From positions 3,472,001 through 3,536,000 of the forward strand of contig NZ_CP036524.1 of assembly GCF_008281175.1 (NCBI RefSeq): a stretch of DNA of 64,000 bases, written 5' to 3'. Source of the stretch: [Clostridium] hylemonae DSM 15053. GTDB lineage: Bacteria; Bacillota; Clostridia; Lachnospirales; Lachnospiraceae. The translations under genes and the position numbers were made by a program. Below the pieces are notes generated by a model. The model was given only the letters and a program-made list of their open reading frames with translations, ran no database searches and was not told where the DNA came from. This document shows, one piece after another, positions 24,509 through 33,232 of the stretch; position 1 is the stretch's first letter; each line of letters opens with the position of its first letter.

Positions 24509-24536
24509 ATTATATCTTTTCAACATCAATTTTCAA
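24509..24536 (-). promoter_or_regulatory. Promoter of the ECF-amidohydrolase operon
   Basis: On the minus strand TTGAAA (24536-24531) and TATAAT (24514-24509) are spaced 16 bases apart, about 45 bases ahead of the S-component start. A small dyad TGCAATTTGCA (24556-24566) lies 20 bases upstream of the -35 box, where an activator such as PucR could bind. Confidence 0.7.
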
Positions 24537-24682
24537 TAAACGCAAGGAATCGTTATGCAATTTGCACACTCTTTTTTATTTTTTTATTATTTTTCTACAT
24601 TATTCGACAATGTTTTTGCTCTATACGAGGTGAATCTCGGCGAACTGCCGGTGAAATGTTAAATCCAAAGATAAACGCGATA

Positions 24683-24726
24683 ATTCCCCCCGGCCGTCTG
24701 TGTATCCACAGACAGCCGGGGGGAAT
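24683..24726. terminator. GC-rich hairpin after the creatininase-family gene
   Basis: ATTCCCCCC (24683-24691) pairs with GGGGGGAAT (24718-24726), extended inward by GTCTGTG/CACAGAC. It lies 31 bases past the stop of the gene at 24757. There is no strong T-run, so termination is likely but not certain. The rest of the 24469-24756 gap is the AT-rich promoter region of the ECF operon. Confidence 0.6.
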
Positions 24727-24756
24727 CGTGTCGGAATTCTTCAATCATATGAACTT

Positions 24757-25515
24757 CTATTTACATGCAAACCCTTTCATTTCTTCCAGGAAACCGCGGA
24801 TAAACTCTACGGACAGATCAAGAGCTTCCTGTCCGAGCTCCGCCGTGGAATCTTTCGGGTCAAAAGGACCGAACCATCCGCTCGGCGCGATCTCTTTTGT
24901 GTCTCTCACAAGACGGACCGTGCCTCCTTTGTAACGGACTGCCTGTATATAAGCAGCCTCCACATTTTCTGAAGGGTGCTGCGCGTTCATGGGCTGTCCA
25001 AGCTCCAGATGTACCGCGTCCGGCGCGACCGCCATCATGGCAGATGTCTCGAGGATATCTCCGTGCCCGCCGCAAAACTTCTCATCCAGTTCCGCCACAA
25101 GGCTCCACCAGTCTATACTGGCGCAGATGCCGCCCTTGTGGTAGACTTCCAGCGCCGCGCGGTCGATGGACGGCGTGTTGCCTCCGTGTCCGTTCAGCAC
25201 GACAAACCGTTTCACTCCGTGCTGCATGAGGGAGTCCATGATTCCGTGCAGGACCATATAAAGTCCTTCATAACCAATATTGATACTGCCCTCAAAGCTT
25301 AAGTGATACGGACAGACTCCGTACGGGACCGTGGGGGCGATGATCACGTCCTCCATGTCCGCCACATGATCCGCCAGATACGAGGGCACCATGTAGTCTG
25401 TGCCTAGCGCACACTGGGCGCCGTGCTGTTCCGTACTTCCCACCGGTATCACGAGCACCGGGTCCTTCTGGAATGCCTCTTTTGCCTGGGCTGTCGTCAT
25501 CTTTCCAAGATACAT
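24757..25515 (-). CDS. Creatininase-family protein
   Basis: This 252-residue enzyme belongs to the creatininase/creatinine amidohydrolase fold, a metal-dependent group that cleaves cyclic or linear amides (creatininase, FAPy deformylase ArfB, MftE). Recognisable motifs are PVGSTEQHG, LGTDYMVP, VLNGHGGNTP and GGHGDILETS, which carry the metal-ligand Glu, His and Asp residues. It is the last gene of the unit symporter-small membrane protein-creatininase, 14 bases after the symporter. Hydrolysis of the imported amide is the likely role; creatinine itself is only one candidate. Confidence 0.88.
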   Translation of the reverse strand: MYLGKMTTAQAKEAFQKDPVLVIPVGSTEQHGAQCALGTDYMVPSYLADHVADMEDVIIAPTVPYGVCPYHLSFEGSINIGYEGLYMVLHGIMDSLMQHGVKRFVVLNGHGGNTPSIDRAALEVYHKGGICASIDWWSLVAELDEKFCGGHGDILETSAMMAVAPDAVHLELGQPMNAQHPSENVEAAYIQAVRYKGGTVRLVRDTKEIAPSGWFGPFDPKDSTAELGQEALDLSVEFIRGFLEEMKGFACK

Positions 25516-25529
25516 ACTATTACCTCCTT

Positions 25530-27023
25530 TTATCTGGCACTGACTTTCTTCAGCAGTTTAAAGTGCCGGTCGATCGTCTCCTGCGGCGGCGCCTGCGTCA
25601 GTCTGCTGACGATCACCATCGTGACCGCGCCGAGTATTGTCGCCGGGAACAGTGCGTGGAATCCATGCGCCAGTTCCTTAAGCTGCGGAACAAGTGTAAA
25701 GCTCAGAAGAGCCGCCACCCCTACAGCCACAGATGCGATGGCGCCCCAGGCCGTAGACCTCTTCCAGTACATGCCGAACAGGATCGGCACTACAAAGACG
25801 GCCATGCCCGAGAACGCAAACAGGTTGATCTCAAAGATACTTCCCGGCTGGAACACGCCAAAGAGAATGACAACAAGTCCGATCAATATGGTAACCACCT
25901 TGGACAGCTTCATGACACTGTCATCCGTCGCTTTTTTATTGACGATCTTCTGGTAGATGTCCCTTGTCACCGCTCCGGTCGTCGTTACGAGTATTCCGTC
26001 GATGGTGGACATACCGGCCGCCACGATCCCCGCGATAAAGAGGGACGCAAGGAACGGGTTCAGTCCTCTCTGGAGGATCATCGGCACGATCTGGTCTGCC
26101 TTTTCAATATTCTGGATGGACGCGATCCCGTTTACACCTGCCCACTCAATCAGCGTCGCTGAGAGGAACATCCCGCCCGTACCGAGCAGTATCGCCTTAA
26201 ACATCGTCTTATGGTCCTTCATCGTAAAGAACTTGGTGAACAGGTGGGGCTGCCCCATCGTAAAGAACGACCAGAGCACAATGTTTGATACGTAGTAAGC
26301 CCACGGCATATAACCGTTCGCTCCCGGGAAGGTCAGATACGATTCATTCATACTCTGCAGCGTGCTGTTGATATTATGAAAACCGCCGCCCATTTTGACG
26401 GAGACGATGAATGTGATAACCGCAGTTCCCATCATGAGAGAGCCCTGGATAACGTCCGTCATCATCGCGCCCTTCATACCGCCGCTCATACAGTATAATA
26501 TAACGATAATACCCATTCCTACAACCCCGACCCACTCAGGAAGTCCGGTAAATACGTGAACGATAACTCCTGCGCCGATGATCTGAGCTCCCATCATCGG
26601 AATGAGGAAAAAGAGCATCATAACGCCGAGCACGCCGCTCATTGATCTTGAGTGGTACCGGTCTGTCAGGTAGTCTGCCATTGTGAGGAAGCCATATTCA
26701 TGGCCGAGCGTCACGAGCTTTCTGCCTATGAGAAGCGCAGGCAGGATCATGCAGAAGACAGCGCCTGGTACAGAGATGGCCATTCCCGCATATCCGACTC
26801 CAAAAATCGTTCCCGGCGTACCGAGAAAAGTACCCATGGAGAACTGGGTGGAAAAATAAGCGATACCGCTGACAAGAACGCCGGCTTTTCCGCTCAGTAC
26901 GAAGAAATCGCCGAGACTCTTCGTCTTTCTGCTGGCGTACCAGCCGATAAACGCCATAATACCAAGATATATAACTAAGACCGTATAAAACGGCACCGGT
27001 GATGGTTGGATCGCTTCAGACAT
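25530..27023 (-). CDS. Sodium:solute symporter (SSS family)
   Basis: This 497-residue membrane protein has about 13 hydrophobic segments and the SSS-family layout (FVLSGKAGVLVSGIAYFSTQFSMGTFLG near the N-terminus, AGIVAAGMSTIDGILV in the second half). Relatives import pantothenate, proline, nucleobases or organic acids with Na+. It overlaps the small membrane protein gene by one base (TAATG) and precedes the creatininase-family gene. The set is read divergently from an RpiR regulator, which should control it. Substrate not deducible. Confidence 0.9.
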   Translation of the reverse strand: MSEAIQPSPVPFYTVLVIYLGIMAFIGWYASRKTKSLGDFFVLSGKAGVLVSGIAYFSTQFSMGTFLGTPGTIFGVGYAGMAISVPGAVFCMILPALLIGRKLVTLGHEYGFLTMADYLTDRYHSRSMSGVLGVMMLFFLIPMMGAQIIGAGVIVHVFTGLPEWVGVVGMGIIVILYCMSGGMKGAMMTDVIQGSLMMGTAVITFIVSVKMGGGFHNINSTLQSMNESYLTFPGANGYMPWAYYVSNIVLWSFFTMGQPHLFTKFFTMKDHKTMFKAILLGTGGMFLSATLIEWAGVNGIASIQNIEKADQIVPMILQRGLNPFLASLFIAGIVAAGMSTIDGILVTTTGAVTRDIYQKIVNKKATDDSVMKLSKVVTILIGLVVILFGVFQPGSIFEINLFAFSGMAVFVVPILFGMYWKRSTAWGAIASVAVGVAALLSFTLVPQLKELAHGFHALFPATILGAVTMVIVSRLTQAPPQETIDRHFKLLKKVSAR

Positions 27024-27295
27024 TATTCTTCTCCTCCTTCCGTATCTTCCTCATTTTTCTCATCGTATATGTGGTACTCTTTCCGTTTCATACACATTCT
27101 GTAGTAGATGATAATGAGGGTGAATGTGACCGCCGTATGCGCAAACCACCCGAATATGTATGACGGTATTCCGCCTATGGCCGGAATGTAAGTCTCACTG
27201 TAAAAGAATGGAAACGGGATCATAATGATGACGAACATGATCAGAAAGATGATAAGCCATGTACGTTCAAAGTGTTTTTCAAATAGTTTCTTCAT
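27023..27295 (-). CDS. Small membrane protein accompanying the symporter (DUF997/DUF3311-like)
   Basis: This 90-residue protein has two hydrophobic segments (about residues 13-33 and 45-66) and a charged, acidic C-terminal tail (DEKNEEDTEGGEE). Such small two-helix proteins are regularly encoded just ahead of SSS symporters and are thought to be accessory subunits. Its stop overlaps the symporter start (TAATG), giving tight translational coupling. The start at 27295 has a GGGAGG site and is the first gene after the RpiR-controlled promoter. Confidence 0.75.
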   Translation of the reverse strand: MKKLFEKHFERTWLIIFLIMFVIIMIPFPFFYSETYIPAIGGIPSYIFGWFAHTAVTFTLIIIYYRMCMKRKEYHIYDEKNEEDTEGGEE

Positions 27296-27380
27296 TGCTT
27301 TTTCTCTCCTCCCTTTTGTGCTTTTTTACGCAAAGCAGCTTTACTTCATTTTTGTTGAGATATGCGAAATTCACAAAAAA

Positions 27381-27474
27381 TAAAGTATTTACTTTACTTT
27401 TTAATTATTATTATACATATAACAACAAAATTGTAAAGTATTTACTTGCAAATTGTTTATACATTCTTTATATT
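27381..27474. promoter_or_regulatory. Divergent promoters with paired RpiR-type operators
   Basis: A perfect dyad TAAAGTATTTACTTTA lies at 27381-27396 and a near copy TAAAGTATTTACTTGC at 27434-27449, exactly 53 bases apart (about five helical turns). The minus promoter (TTTACA 27437-27432, 16 bases, TATAAT 27415-27410) is flanked by both sites, with the second overlapping its -35. The plus promoter for the RpiR gene (TTGCAA 27446-27451, 17 bases, TATATT 27469-27474) also overlaps the second site. This predicts repression of the symporter unit and autoregulation. Confidence 0.75.
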
Positions 27475-27532
27475 TATTTTATAAGCAGTTTACGATGCAC
27501 CACTGCATCTGCGTATCTGGAAAGGAAACAAT

Positions 27533-28375
27533 ATGGATATATTACAGAGAATCCGGGACTTATATCCCACGCTCACAAAAAAACAGAGAGGAATCGCCGA
27601 TTATCTGCTGGAGAACCCCGAGGATGTATGCTATGTTACGCTTGCCCAGCTGAGCCATCAGACGTCGTCCTCGGAACTTACACTGCTGCGCTTTTGTAAA
27701 AAAGCAGGCTGTTCCAGCTTCCTGGAGTTAAAAAATGAGTTCCGGGAATACACACAGCATATGATCAGGCTTCTTTCGGCGCCGGCATATTTCCCACCCG
27801 AAAACGCCTCATCCGAAGGCTCTGACAAAGAAGCGCTCCTGACAGACATCTGCCGCCGGGAAGCCGCCGCAGTCGCAGATTTTTCCGCCTCCTTCAGCCC
27901 CGAGTCGATCGTGGCCGCCGCCGGGGAGATAAAGAAAAGCAGACGCATTTTTATTTTTGCCCATGATATCTCGAAAATACTCGGCGAGTTTCTGGAGGCC
28001 AGGCTGCGGCTGCTCTACTTCAACGCCTCCCTCATTGATCTGGCGGATCTGGCGGAGACGCAGAACCGGCTGCAGCACCTTAACGAGGGCGACCTTGTCA
28101 TCTTCTTTTCCTTCCCAAAGTATTATTATCCTATGGGAAGCATTGCCAAAAAGGCGGCGGACACGGGCGTCCCTATCCTGACCATCACCGACAGCATCTC
28201 GTCCCCGGCGGCTGAATACAGCACTCACCTTCTTCTCTGCCAGACTGCCACAAAGATGTTCTATAATTCACTGACGCTGCCGATGACCGCGCTGAACCTG
28301 CTGGCATCCTGCCTCGTCATTGACATGGTACCGGAATCGGAACGGAAAGATTTTAAGAAGACTCTGTCATCCTGA
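27533..28375 (+). CDS. RpiR/MurR-family transcriptional regulator
   Basis: This 280-residue regulator has an N-terminal HTH_6 domain (YPTLTKKQRGIADYLLENPE, LAQLSHQTSSSELTLLRFCKKAG) and a C-terminal SIS domain (about residues 120-255) that normally binds a sugar phosphate. It is divergent from the symporter/creatininase unit with 237 bases between, where two identical-type dyads lie. It probably represses that unit and itself. A phosphorylated sugar as effector is the family expectation, although the neighbouring genes look amide-related. Confidence 0.9.
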   Translation: MDILQRIRDLYPTLTKKQRGIADYLLENPEDVCYVTLAQLSHQTSSSELTLLRFCKKAGCSSFLELKNEFREYTQHMIRLLSAPAYFPPENASSEGSDKEALLTDICRREAAAVADFSASFSPESIVAAAGEIKKSRRIFIFAHDISKILGEFLEARLRLLYFNASLIDLADLAETQNRLQHLNEGDLVIFFSFPKYYYPMGSIAKKAADTGVPILTITDSISSPAAEYSTHLLLCQTATKMFYNSLTLPMTALNLLASCLVIDMVPESERKDFKKTLSS

Positions 28376-28440
28376 TCCGCGTCCCCCATGGTTTTCCCGG
28401 ATCAGACTATATTTTATAATAATCTCAGGAGGTATTGTAT

Positions 28441-29520
28441 ATGGAAATCGGAGGATTTTTCCCTTATGAAAAGAACAGTATTGAAACGAACGGCTACATA
28501 GACCTCGTCTGCCCGGATGCCGGCGATGTAAGCCACCTGATGTCGGGCCGCTGCGCCATCTATCTCTGCCTTAAGGATTTTATGCTCACAGATAAGAAGC
28601 GGACGGCCTATCTCCCCGCGTACACGTGCGAGACGGTAAGCGGCTGCTTCGTGAAAGCAGGTTTTGAAATCTACTATTATGACGTGGACCGCTGCCTTGT
28701 GCCTCAGTTTGATGACAGCCTGATCGATAAGATCGGCTTTCTGCTCATCTGCGGCTTCTACGGATTCTCTACCTTTGACACAGACTTCGTCAGAACGTGC
28801 AGAAGCCGCGGCGTCACTGTGATGCAGGATACGACCCACACTGCCTTCTCACCGTACGGCGCCTGCCCTGAGACCGACTATATCGCAGTCAGCCTCAGGA
28901 AGTGGATGGGCGTAACTTCCGGCGGACTGGCGGTAAAGCGCACCGGACGCTTCGGCGTATCACCCATTCCCGCAGATACGGAGCATCTGAAGATAAGAGA
29001 CCTGGCGCTTTATACAAGAGAACAGTATGAAAAGACCGGCGACGAGACGCTGAACAAAAAGAGCGCGGACGCCTTCTGGAAAGCGGAATGGATGCTGCGG
29101 GAGATCTTTGACATGCAGGCAGGCGACGAAGCTTCCCTCCGGTCGATCCTGCACTACCCGCTTGGTGACGCCATTCAAAAGAGACGGGAGAATTACGCGT
29201 ATCTGCTGAGGCATCTGCCGGACGATCCTGCGGTGCGCCCTGTCTTCCCGGAACTTCCGGACGATACGTGCCCGATGTTCTTCCCGTTCTTCTGCGAAGA
29301 CCGCGAGTCACTCATGGAGCATCTGGCAGCCAACGGCATACCGCCCAAAGTATACTGGCCGGTTCCTCCCTTCATCGATATCGAAAAATACCCGGGCGCG
29401 CGTTACGTCTACGGCCACATCATGTCCGTCAGCTGCGACCAGCGGTTTACGACGGACGATATGCAGCGGATCGCAGATGTTTTCACAGCATACAGGGAGA
29501 AAAACAGCGATAACTGCTGA
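28441..29520 (+). CDS. DegT/DnrJ/EryC1-like PLP-dependent protein
   Basis: This 359-residue protein has a PLP-transferase fold. The start at 28441 follows AGGAGG by eight bases; a TTG two codons upstream is less likely. Recognisable segments are SGRCAIYLCLKDF, TAYLPAYTCETV, VMQDTTHTAF and AVSLRKWMGVTSGGLAV, where the Lys of LRKW would form the Schiff base. DegT-type enzymes transaminate keto-sugars. It stands alone after rpiR, without other sugar-nucleotide genes, so the substrate is unclear. A hairpin follows it. It could belong to the RpiR unit. Confidence 0.75.
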   Translation: MEIGGFFPYEKNSIETNGYIDLVCPDAGDVSHLMSGRCAIYLCLKDFMLTDKKRTAYLPAYTCETVSGCFVKAGFEIYYYDVDRCLVPQFDDSLIDKIGFLLICGFYGFSTFDTDFVRTCRSRGVTVMQDTTHTAFSPYGACPETDYIAVSLRKWMGVTSGGLAVKRTGRFGVSPIPADTEHLKIRDLALYTREQYEKTGDETLNKKSADAFWKAEWMLREIFDMQAGDEASLRSILHYPLGDAIQKRRENYAYLLRHLPDDPAVRPVFPELPDDTCPMFFPFFCEDRESLMEHLAANGIPPKVYWPVPPFIDIEKYPGARYVYGHIMSVSCDQRFTTDDMQRIADVFTAYREKNSDNC

Positions 29521-29552
29521 ATACTGAATAACTGAATATAAGATATAACAGC

Positions 29553-29589
29553 AGAATGCACTCCCAATACTATATTGGGAGTGCATTCT
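29553..29589. terminator. Perfect 17-bp hairpin between convergent genes
   Basis: Bases 29553-29569 pair perfectly with 29573-29589 around a 3-nt loop. It lies between the DegT-like gene and the convergent iadA gene. There is no T-run on either side, so it may work as a weak bidirectional terminator. Confidence 0.6.
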
Positions 29590-29633
29590 ACGGCAAAACC
29601 GGCCGTTCCGCCGCGGTCAGTTCTACGGCAGTC

Positions 29634-30779
29634 TTATTTTTCATAAGTACCTTTCTTTTTTAAGGCTCCGGCCTCCATCATGACAGCGCCTCTCGCTATC
29701 ACCGTGTGGAGTTCCAGCTCCTCTGTAAAAAGCAGTATATCCGCGTCTGCCCCTTCTGCTATGCAGCCTTTTTTCGGGTATATGTCAAGCGCTTCCGCCA
29801 CATGGGCTGTCACATATCCAAGGGCATCTTCAAGTGCCATTCCAAGCCCTTTCACCATCTCTTTTAATTCTCTGTACAGACTGTCCACTCCTGATACGCC
29901 GATCTCCTGCAGCGTTCCGTCCTCACCGTAGCTGGACCAGCTGCCGTGTCCGTCCGAGCTGATGGTGATGTGTTCAAGGGGAAGGCCTCTCCTGGCCGCC
30001 TCCGCAATGCACTGCCCGGGGGAAGGCTGGCCCTTCATCCCACACGTATAGTCTACATAGCCGCCCTTCTCAAGGAAACCGTACCCCGCTTCAAGCAGCT
30101 TTCCGTTGCGGTTTACGTGGGTCGGACGGAAGATACGGACAGGAAGCGCGCTCCGGTCCAGCACTTCGTACACCGGCTCCAGTCCTTCGGGCGCGTCCCC
30201 CATATGCAGCACAACTATGCCTGGCTTTCCGCTCAGCATTCCCGCCACTCTGACGCGGCTTGCAGTCTGCATGAGCTGCTCCGGCGTAATGTGGGGCGCC
30301 CGGTGGTCGGATAACGCCAGTTTCATTCCGAGGACTTCTCTGATAAACACGATATCCCGGTCTGCCTCACCGGTTATGGACGGCCCCGGATATCCGTAGG
30401 CGCCGGTCAGCATGTAGGCCGTTACCCCTTCCTCATTCAGCGCGGCAGTCTTGGCATACAGATTCTCCACGCTTCTCGTCATTCCGTCCGTCCCGAGCAG
30501 GCCCACAGCCGTCGTGATCCCGCCCTCTATCATCTCGGACAGGGCAAGCTCCGGGGTGCGGGTGTGGAAGCTTCCCTCCCCGCCGCCGCCGGTCACATGT
30601 ATGTGCTGGTCGATCATACCCGGAGACAGCATAAGCCCTTCTGCATCTATCACACGGCAGCTGTCCGGCAGTCCGTCGATCCTGTCTTCTATCAACTCTA
30701 TTTTTTCATTGCATACAAGAATATCTTTTTTCCCAATACGGGCCGGAGAATAAATCTCGGCATTTTTTATTAACAGCAT
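29634..30779 (-). CDS. iadA: Isoaspartyl dipeptidase (beta-aspartyl-peptidase)
   Basis: This 381-residue zinc amidohydrolase cleaves beta-aspartyl dipeptides that arise from damaged proteins. The start at 30779 (MLLIKNAEIYSP) has a GGAG site and gives family length; an in-frame extension to 30851 is not needed. Metal and active-site motifs are MIDQHIHVTGGGGEG, the carboxylated lysine in MKLALSDHRAP, VLHMGD, RPTHVNR and ISSDGHGS. It is single, with its own promoter. It adds another C-N hydrolase to this island, though the family function is well established. Confidence 0.93.
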   Translation of the reverse strand: MLLIKNAEIYSPARIGKKDILVCNEKIELIEDRIDGLPDSCRVIDAEGLMLSPGMIDQHIHVTGGGGEGSFHTRTPELALSEMIEGGITTAVGLLGTDGMTRSVENLYAKTAALNEEGVTAYMLTGAYGYPGPSITGEADRDIVFIREVLGMKLALSDHRAPHITPEQLMQTASRVRVAGMLSGKPGIVVLHMGDAPEGLEPVYEVLDRSALPVRIFRPTHVNRNGKLLEAGYGFLEKGGYVDYTCGMKGQPSPGQCIAEAARRGLPLEHITISSDGHGSWSSYGEDGTLQEIGVSGVDSLYRELKEMVKGLGMALEDALGYVTAHVAEALDIYPKKGCIAEGADADILLFTEELELHTVIARGAVMMEAGALKKKGTYEK

Positions 30780-30822
30780 TTCGCAAAACTCCAATCTCCC
30801 AGCAGGGTTCTTTCTCAAATCC

Positions 30823-30851
30823 ATATTGCATGATTTGCCTGCATTTGTCAA
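30823..30851 (-). promoter_or_regulatory. Promoter of iadA
   Basis: On the minus strand TTGACA (30851-30846) and CAATAT (30828-30823) are spaced 17 bases apart. The -10 is weak, the -35 perfect. Confidence 0.6.
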
Positions 30852-30863
30852 TTCGATACACTG

Positions 30864-31715
30864 TTAATATTCATTTATTTTTCTCACCGGAATCTGAATT
30901 TCTGAAAGCCATTCCTCTTTTGTCTCCTTGTTCCAGATGCCATCGATGTATGACTCTCTCGGATTCCCGCAGATCTCATACCCGTTTTCCTCTACAAACC
31001 GCAGCACACGGCCGTACGACTTCGGAAAACTTTCATATGAACCTTTATGGAGAATACAGGCCGCCGTCTCCACCTCAGGTACCACCTTGAACTGCAGCAG
31101 TCCGGAATCCTGCTTTTTTTCCGTGACGGCCTGGTATATTTCCACATCAACATCCTCTTCTCTGTAGCCGCCGTCATGGTAGACGGAAAAACAATATTCC
31201 GGCTCCGCACAGACACAACCAAGACGTTCCATCTCCCGTCCCATAAACGGCATAAAGTCAAACAGGGCTCCATACCTGGAAATTCTCTTTCTCATGGAGG
31301 CCGTTATGACCTCCGGCAGAGCTTTAATGAGAACATGATGTTCCGTATCTATTTTATCGGCAGAAAGATAACTCTCCACCTCGGCAATCCTGGCTGTTAT
31401 TTCCGCAATTTCAGACAACAGCTGTCGTTTTCTGGCTGCCAGCATCTCCATCTCAGAATGACCGGCCTGAATGGACCTTATTTCCTCCAGAGAAAATCCC
31501 ATTCCACGAAGCGCCAGAATCCGATGTATCTCCGGAAGCTGCCCTGATGTATAATAACGGTAGCCCGTAGTGCTGTCCACATAAACGGGCTTTAACAGAT
31601 TCTGTTCATCATAGTATCTGAGTGCCTTGATGGTCACATGGTTCATGGCCGCAAACATGCCTATTCTGTACAGTTTGTCTTCCATCTTAACCTCACACGT
31701 ATATTCTTTTTTCAT
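30864..31715 (-). CDS. MerR-family regulator with GyrI-like effector domain
   Basis: The start at 31715 follows GGAGGTG by seven bases and gives 283 residues. The N-terminal MerR helix-turn-helix (YRIGMFAAMNHVTIKALRYYDEQNLLKP) is followed by a coiled-coil dimerisation helix (about residues 75-110) and a C-terminal GyrI-like drug-binding domain (about 130-280), as in BmrR. It is the third gene of an operon with an ABC ATPase and permease, so it probably senses a drug and activates its own efflux operon through the 19-bp-spacer promoter at 33233-33263. Confidence 0.9.
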   Translation of the reverse strand: MKKEYTCEVKMEDKLYRIGMFAAMNHVTIKALRYYDEQNLLKPVYVDSTTGYRYYTSGQLPEIHRILALRGMGFSLEEIRSIQAGHSEMEMLAARKRQLLSEIAEITARIAEVESYLSADKIDTEHHVLIKALPEVITASMRKRISRYGALFDFMPFMGREMERLGCVCAEPEYCFSVYHDGGYREEDVDVEIYQAVTEKKQDSGLLQFKVVPEVETAACILHKGSYESFPKSYGRVLRFVEENGYEICGNPRESYIDGIWNKETKEEWLSEIQIPVRKINEY

Positions 31716-31749
31716 CATCACACCTCCAATATGGTCACTATACACTAGA

Positions 31750-32490
31750 TTATTCCCAGCGAAAAGTCAATTTTGCCGCGAAACAGCAGATCGCTGTTAC
31801 AGCTGTCAGCAGCAGTACAATACCGGCCACATTTTTTACCGGACTTCCCACGGAAATCTCTTTCATCATCTTGATCCCCTGCGTCAGCGGAAGTATGGAC
31901 GCCGCTTTTTGAAGTTTTTCCGGAAACAGCTCAAATGGTATCGTAGCGCCGGACAGAAACAGCATCGGAAAGTACACTACGGTCGTGACTACATTCGCAG
32001 TTTTTACCGATCTGCACAGGCCGGATATAAGCATTCCGATGCTGTACATGGAAGCCATTACAAGCAGATAAGCTCCCACAAACAACAGGACATTGCCCTG
32101 CATCCGGTATCCGAACATAAAGACAGAGAACAAAGATATCACTCCGCCGGAAATGAGCGCCGTGACCACCCCGCAGGCCACTACCGCCGCAAGCAGCGCC
32201 ATAGGACTGCACGGGGTGACAAAAAAGTGTTTCAAAATCTTTTTATCCCGGTAATCGGCTATCGTAAGCGGAATCCCCATAAAAGCACTGGCACAGATAC
32301 CCACTGCCATCAAAGACGCAAACGCGCTCTGGAGAAACGTATAGCTGCCTCCCCCTGCGGCTTTCCCGCCCGCGATAACCGCTATGAGCACCAGCACGCC
32401 GGCAGGCATGGCAACTCCGAATATCAGACCATCCGGACATCGAAGCCCCAGTTTCTGTTCTGTCTTATACAATGTCCAAAATCGTTTCAT
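31750..32490 (-). CDS. ABC-2-type permease of a drug efflux transporter
   Basis: The start at 32490 (MKRFWTLYKTEQKLGL) overlaps the ATPase stop as ATGA and gives 246 residues; the longer frame to 32517 lies inside the ATPase gene. Six hydrophobic segments are visible, with the ABC-2 pattern near the C-terminus (NVVTTVVYFPMLFLSGATIPFELFPE, then LPLTQGIKMMKE). It should form a membrane channel as a dimer with the ATPase and export drugs or lipids. The MerR gene follows by 34 bases. Confidence 0.9.
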   Translation of the reverse strand: MKRFWTLYKTEQKLGLRCPDGLIFGVAMPAGVLVLIAVIAGGKAAGGGSYTFLQSAFASLMAVGICASAFMGIPLTIADYRDKKILKHFFVTPCSPMALLAAVVACGVVTALISGGVISLFSVFMFGYRMQGNVLLFVGAYLLVMASMYSIGMLISGLCRSVKTANVVTTVVYFPMLFLSGATIPFELFPEKLQKAASILPLTQGIKMMKEISVGSPVKNVAGIVLLLTAVTAICCFAAKLTFRWE

Positions 32491-33209
32491 ACATTTCCCT
32501 CCTCCTGCATATACCACAGATATGCGTCCTCTAGACTGTCATACGGGCTGCCATCCACAACTTCTTTTACCGTTCCTGTTGCGATCTTTCTTCCATGTTT
32601 AATAAGCAAGAGACGGTCACACAAACTCTCTGCTTCTTCCATATAATGCGTAGTGAGAAATATCGTCATCCCTTTCGCTTTCAATTCCTTCAGTACCTGC
32701 CAGACCTCTCTGCGCGCGGCCGCATCAAGCCCGGTCGTCAATTCATCCAGGAATACAAGCTCCGGCCTTGGAAGCAGCGCAAGGATGACGGACAATTTCT
32801 GCCTCTCTCCACCTGAGAGCTTCTCCACCGGCTGCTTTCTGAATTCATCAAGCCTGAACTGGCACAGTAATTCCCGGTAATCCGCGGGAGATTTATAGAG
32901 CGCAGACAGTTCCCCGCATATTTCCTCCACTCTTATATTGTTCTGAAAATTGGTAGATTGAAGCTGAACGCCAACACGCTCAAACACCTTTTTCCTCTTA
33001 AGCGCCGGATCCATTCCTAATATCTCGGCTGTTCCTCCGTCTGCCTTTTTCAGCCCGAGCGCCGTCTCGATGGTCGTACTTTTTCCGGCCCCGTTCGGTC
33101 CAAGCAGTCCGAACACTTCCTGCCGCTCCACTTGAAACGACAGTTTATCCACCACTGTCCTTTTTCCAAACGTCTTTGTAAGATTATCTACTTTCATACA
33201 TGATCTCAT
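32487..33209 (-). CDS. ABC transporter ATPase (drug efflux type)
   Basis: This 240-residue ATPase belongs to the CcmA/DrrA-like group that pairs with ABC-2 permeases. Motifs: Walker A LLGPNGAGKSTT, Q-loop VGVQLQSTNF, signature EKLSGGERQKLS, Walker B LVFLDELTTGLD (Glu then Leu instead of Pro) and H-loop TTHYMEEAE. It starts eight or so bases after AGGAGGG and is the first gene of the operon. The MerR-type promoter lies just upstream. Confidence 0.92.
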   Translation of the reverse strand: MRSCMKVDNLTKTFGKRTVVDKLSFQVERQEVFGLLGPNGAGKSTTIETALGLKKADGGTAEILGMDPALKRKKVFERVGVQLQSTNFQNNIRVEEICGELSALYKSPADYRELLCQFRLDEFRKQPVEKLSGGERQKLSVILALLPRPELVFLDELTTGLDAAARREVWQVLKELKAKGMTIFLTTHYMEEAESLCDRLLLIKHGRKIATGTVKEVVDGSPYDSLEDAYLWYMQEEGNV

Positions 33210-33232
33210 CGGTTATCCCTCCTTACAAAGCC

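Noticed and set aside
31725-31765. Possible MerR promoter directly ahead of the MerR gene (TTGACT and TATAGT)
   Set aside because: The -35-like element is inside the permease coding end and the spacing is 22 bases; the operon promoter at 33233-33263 fits better.
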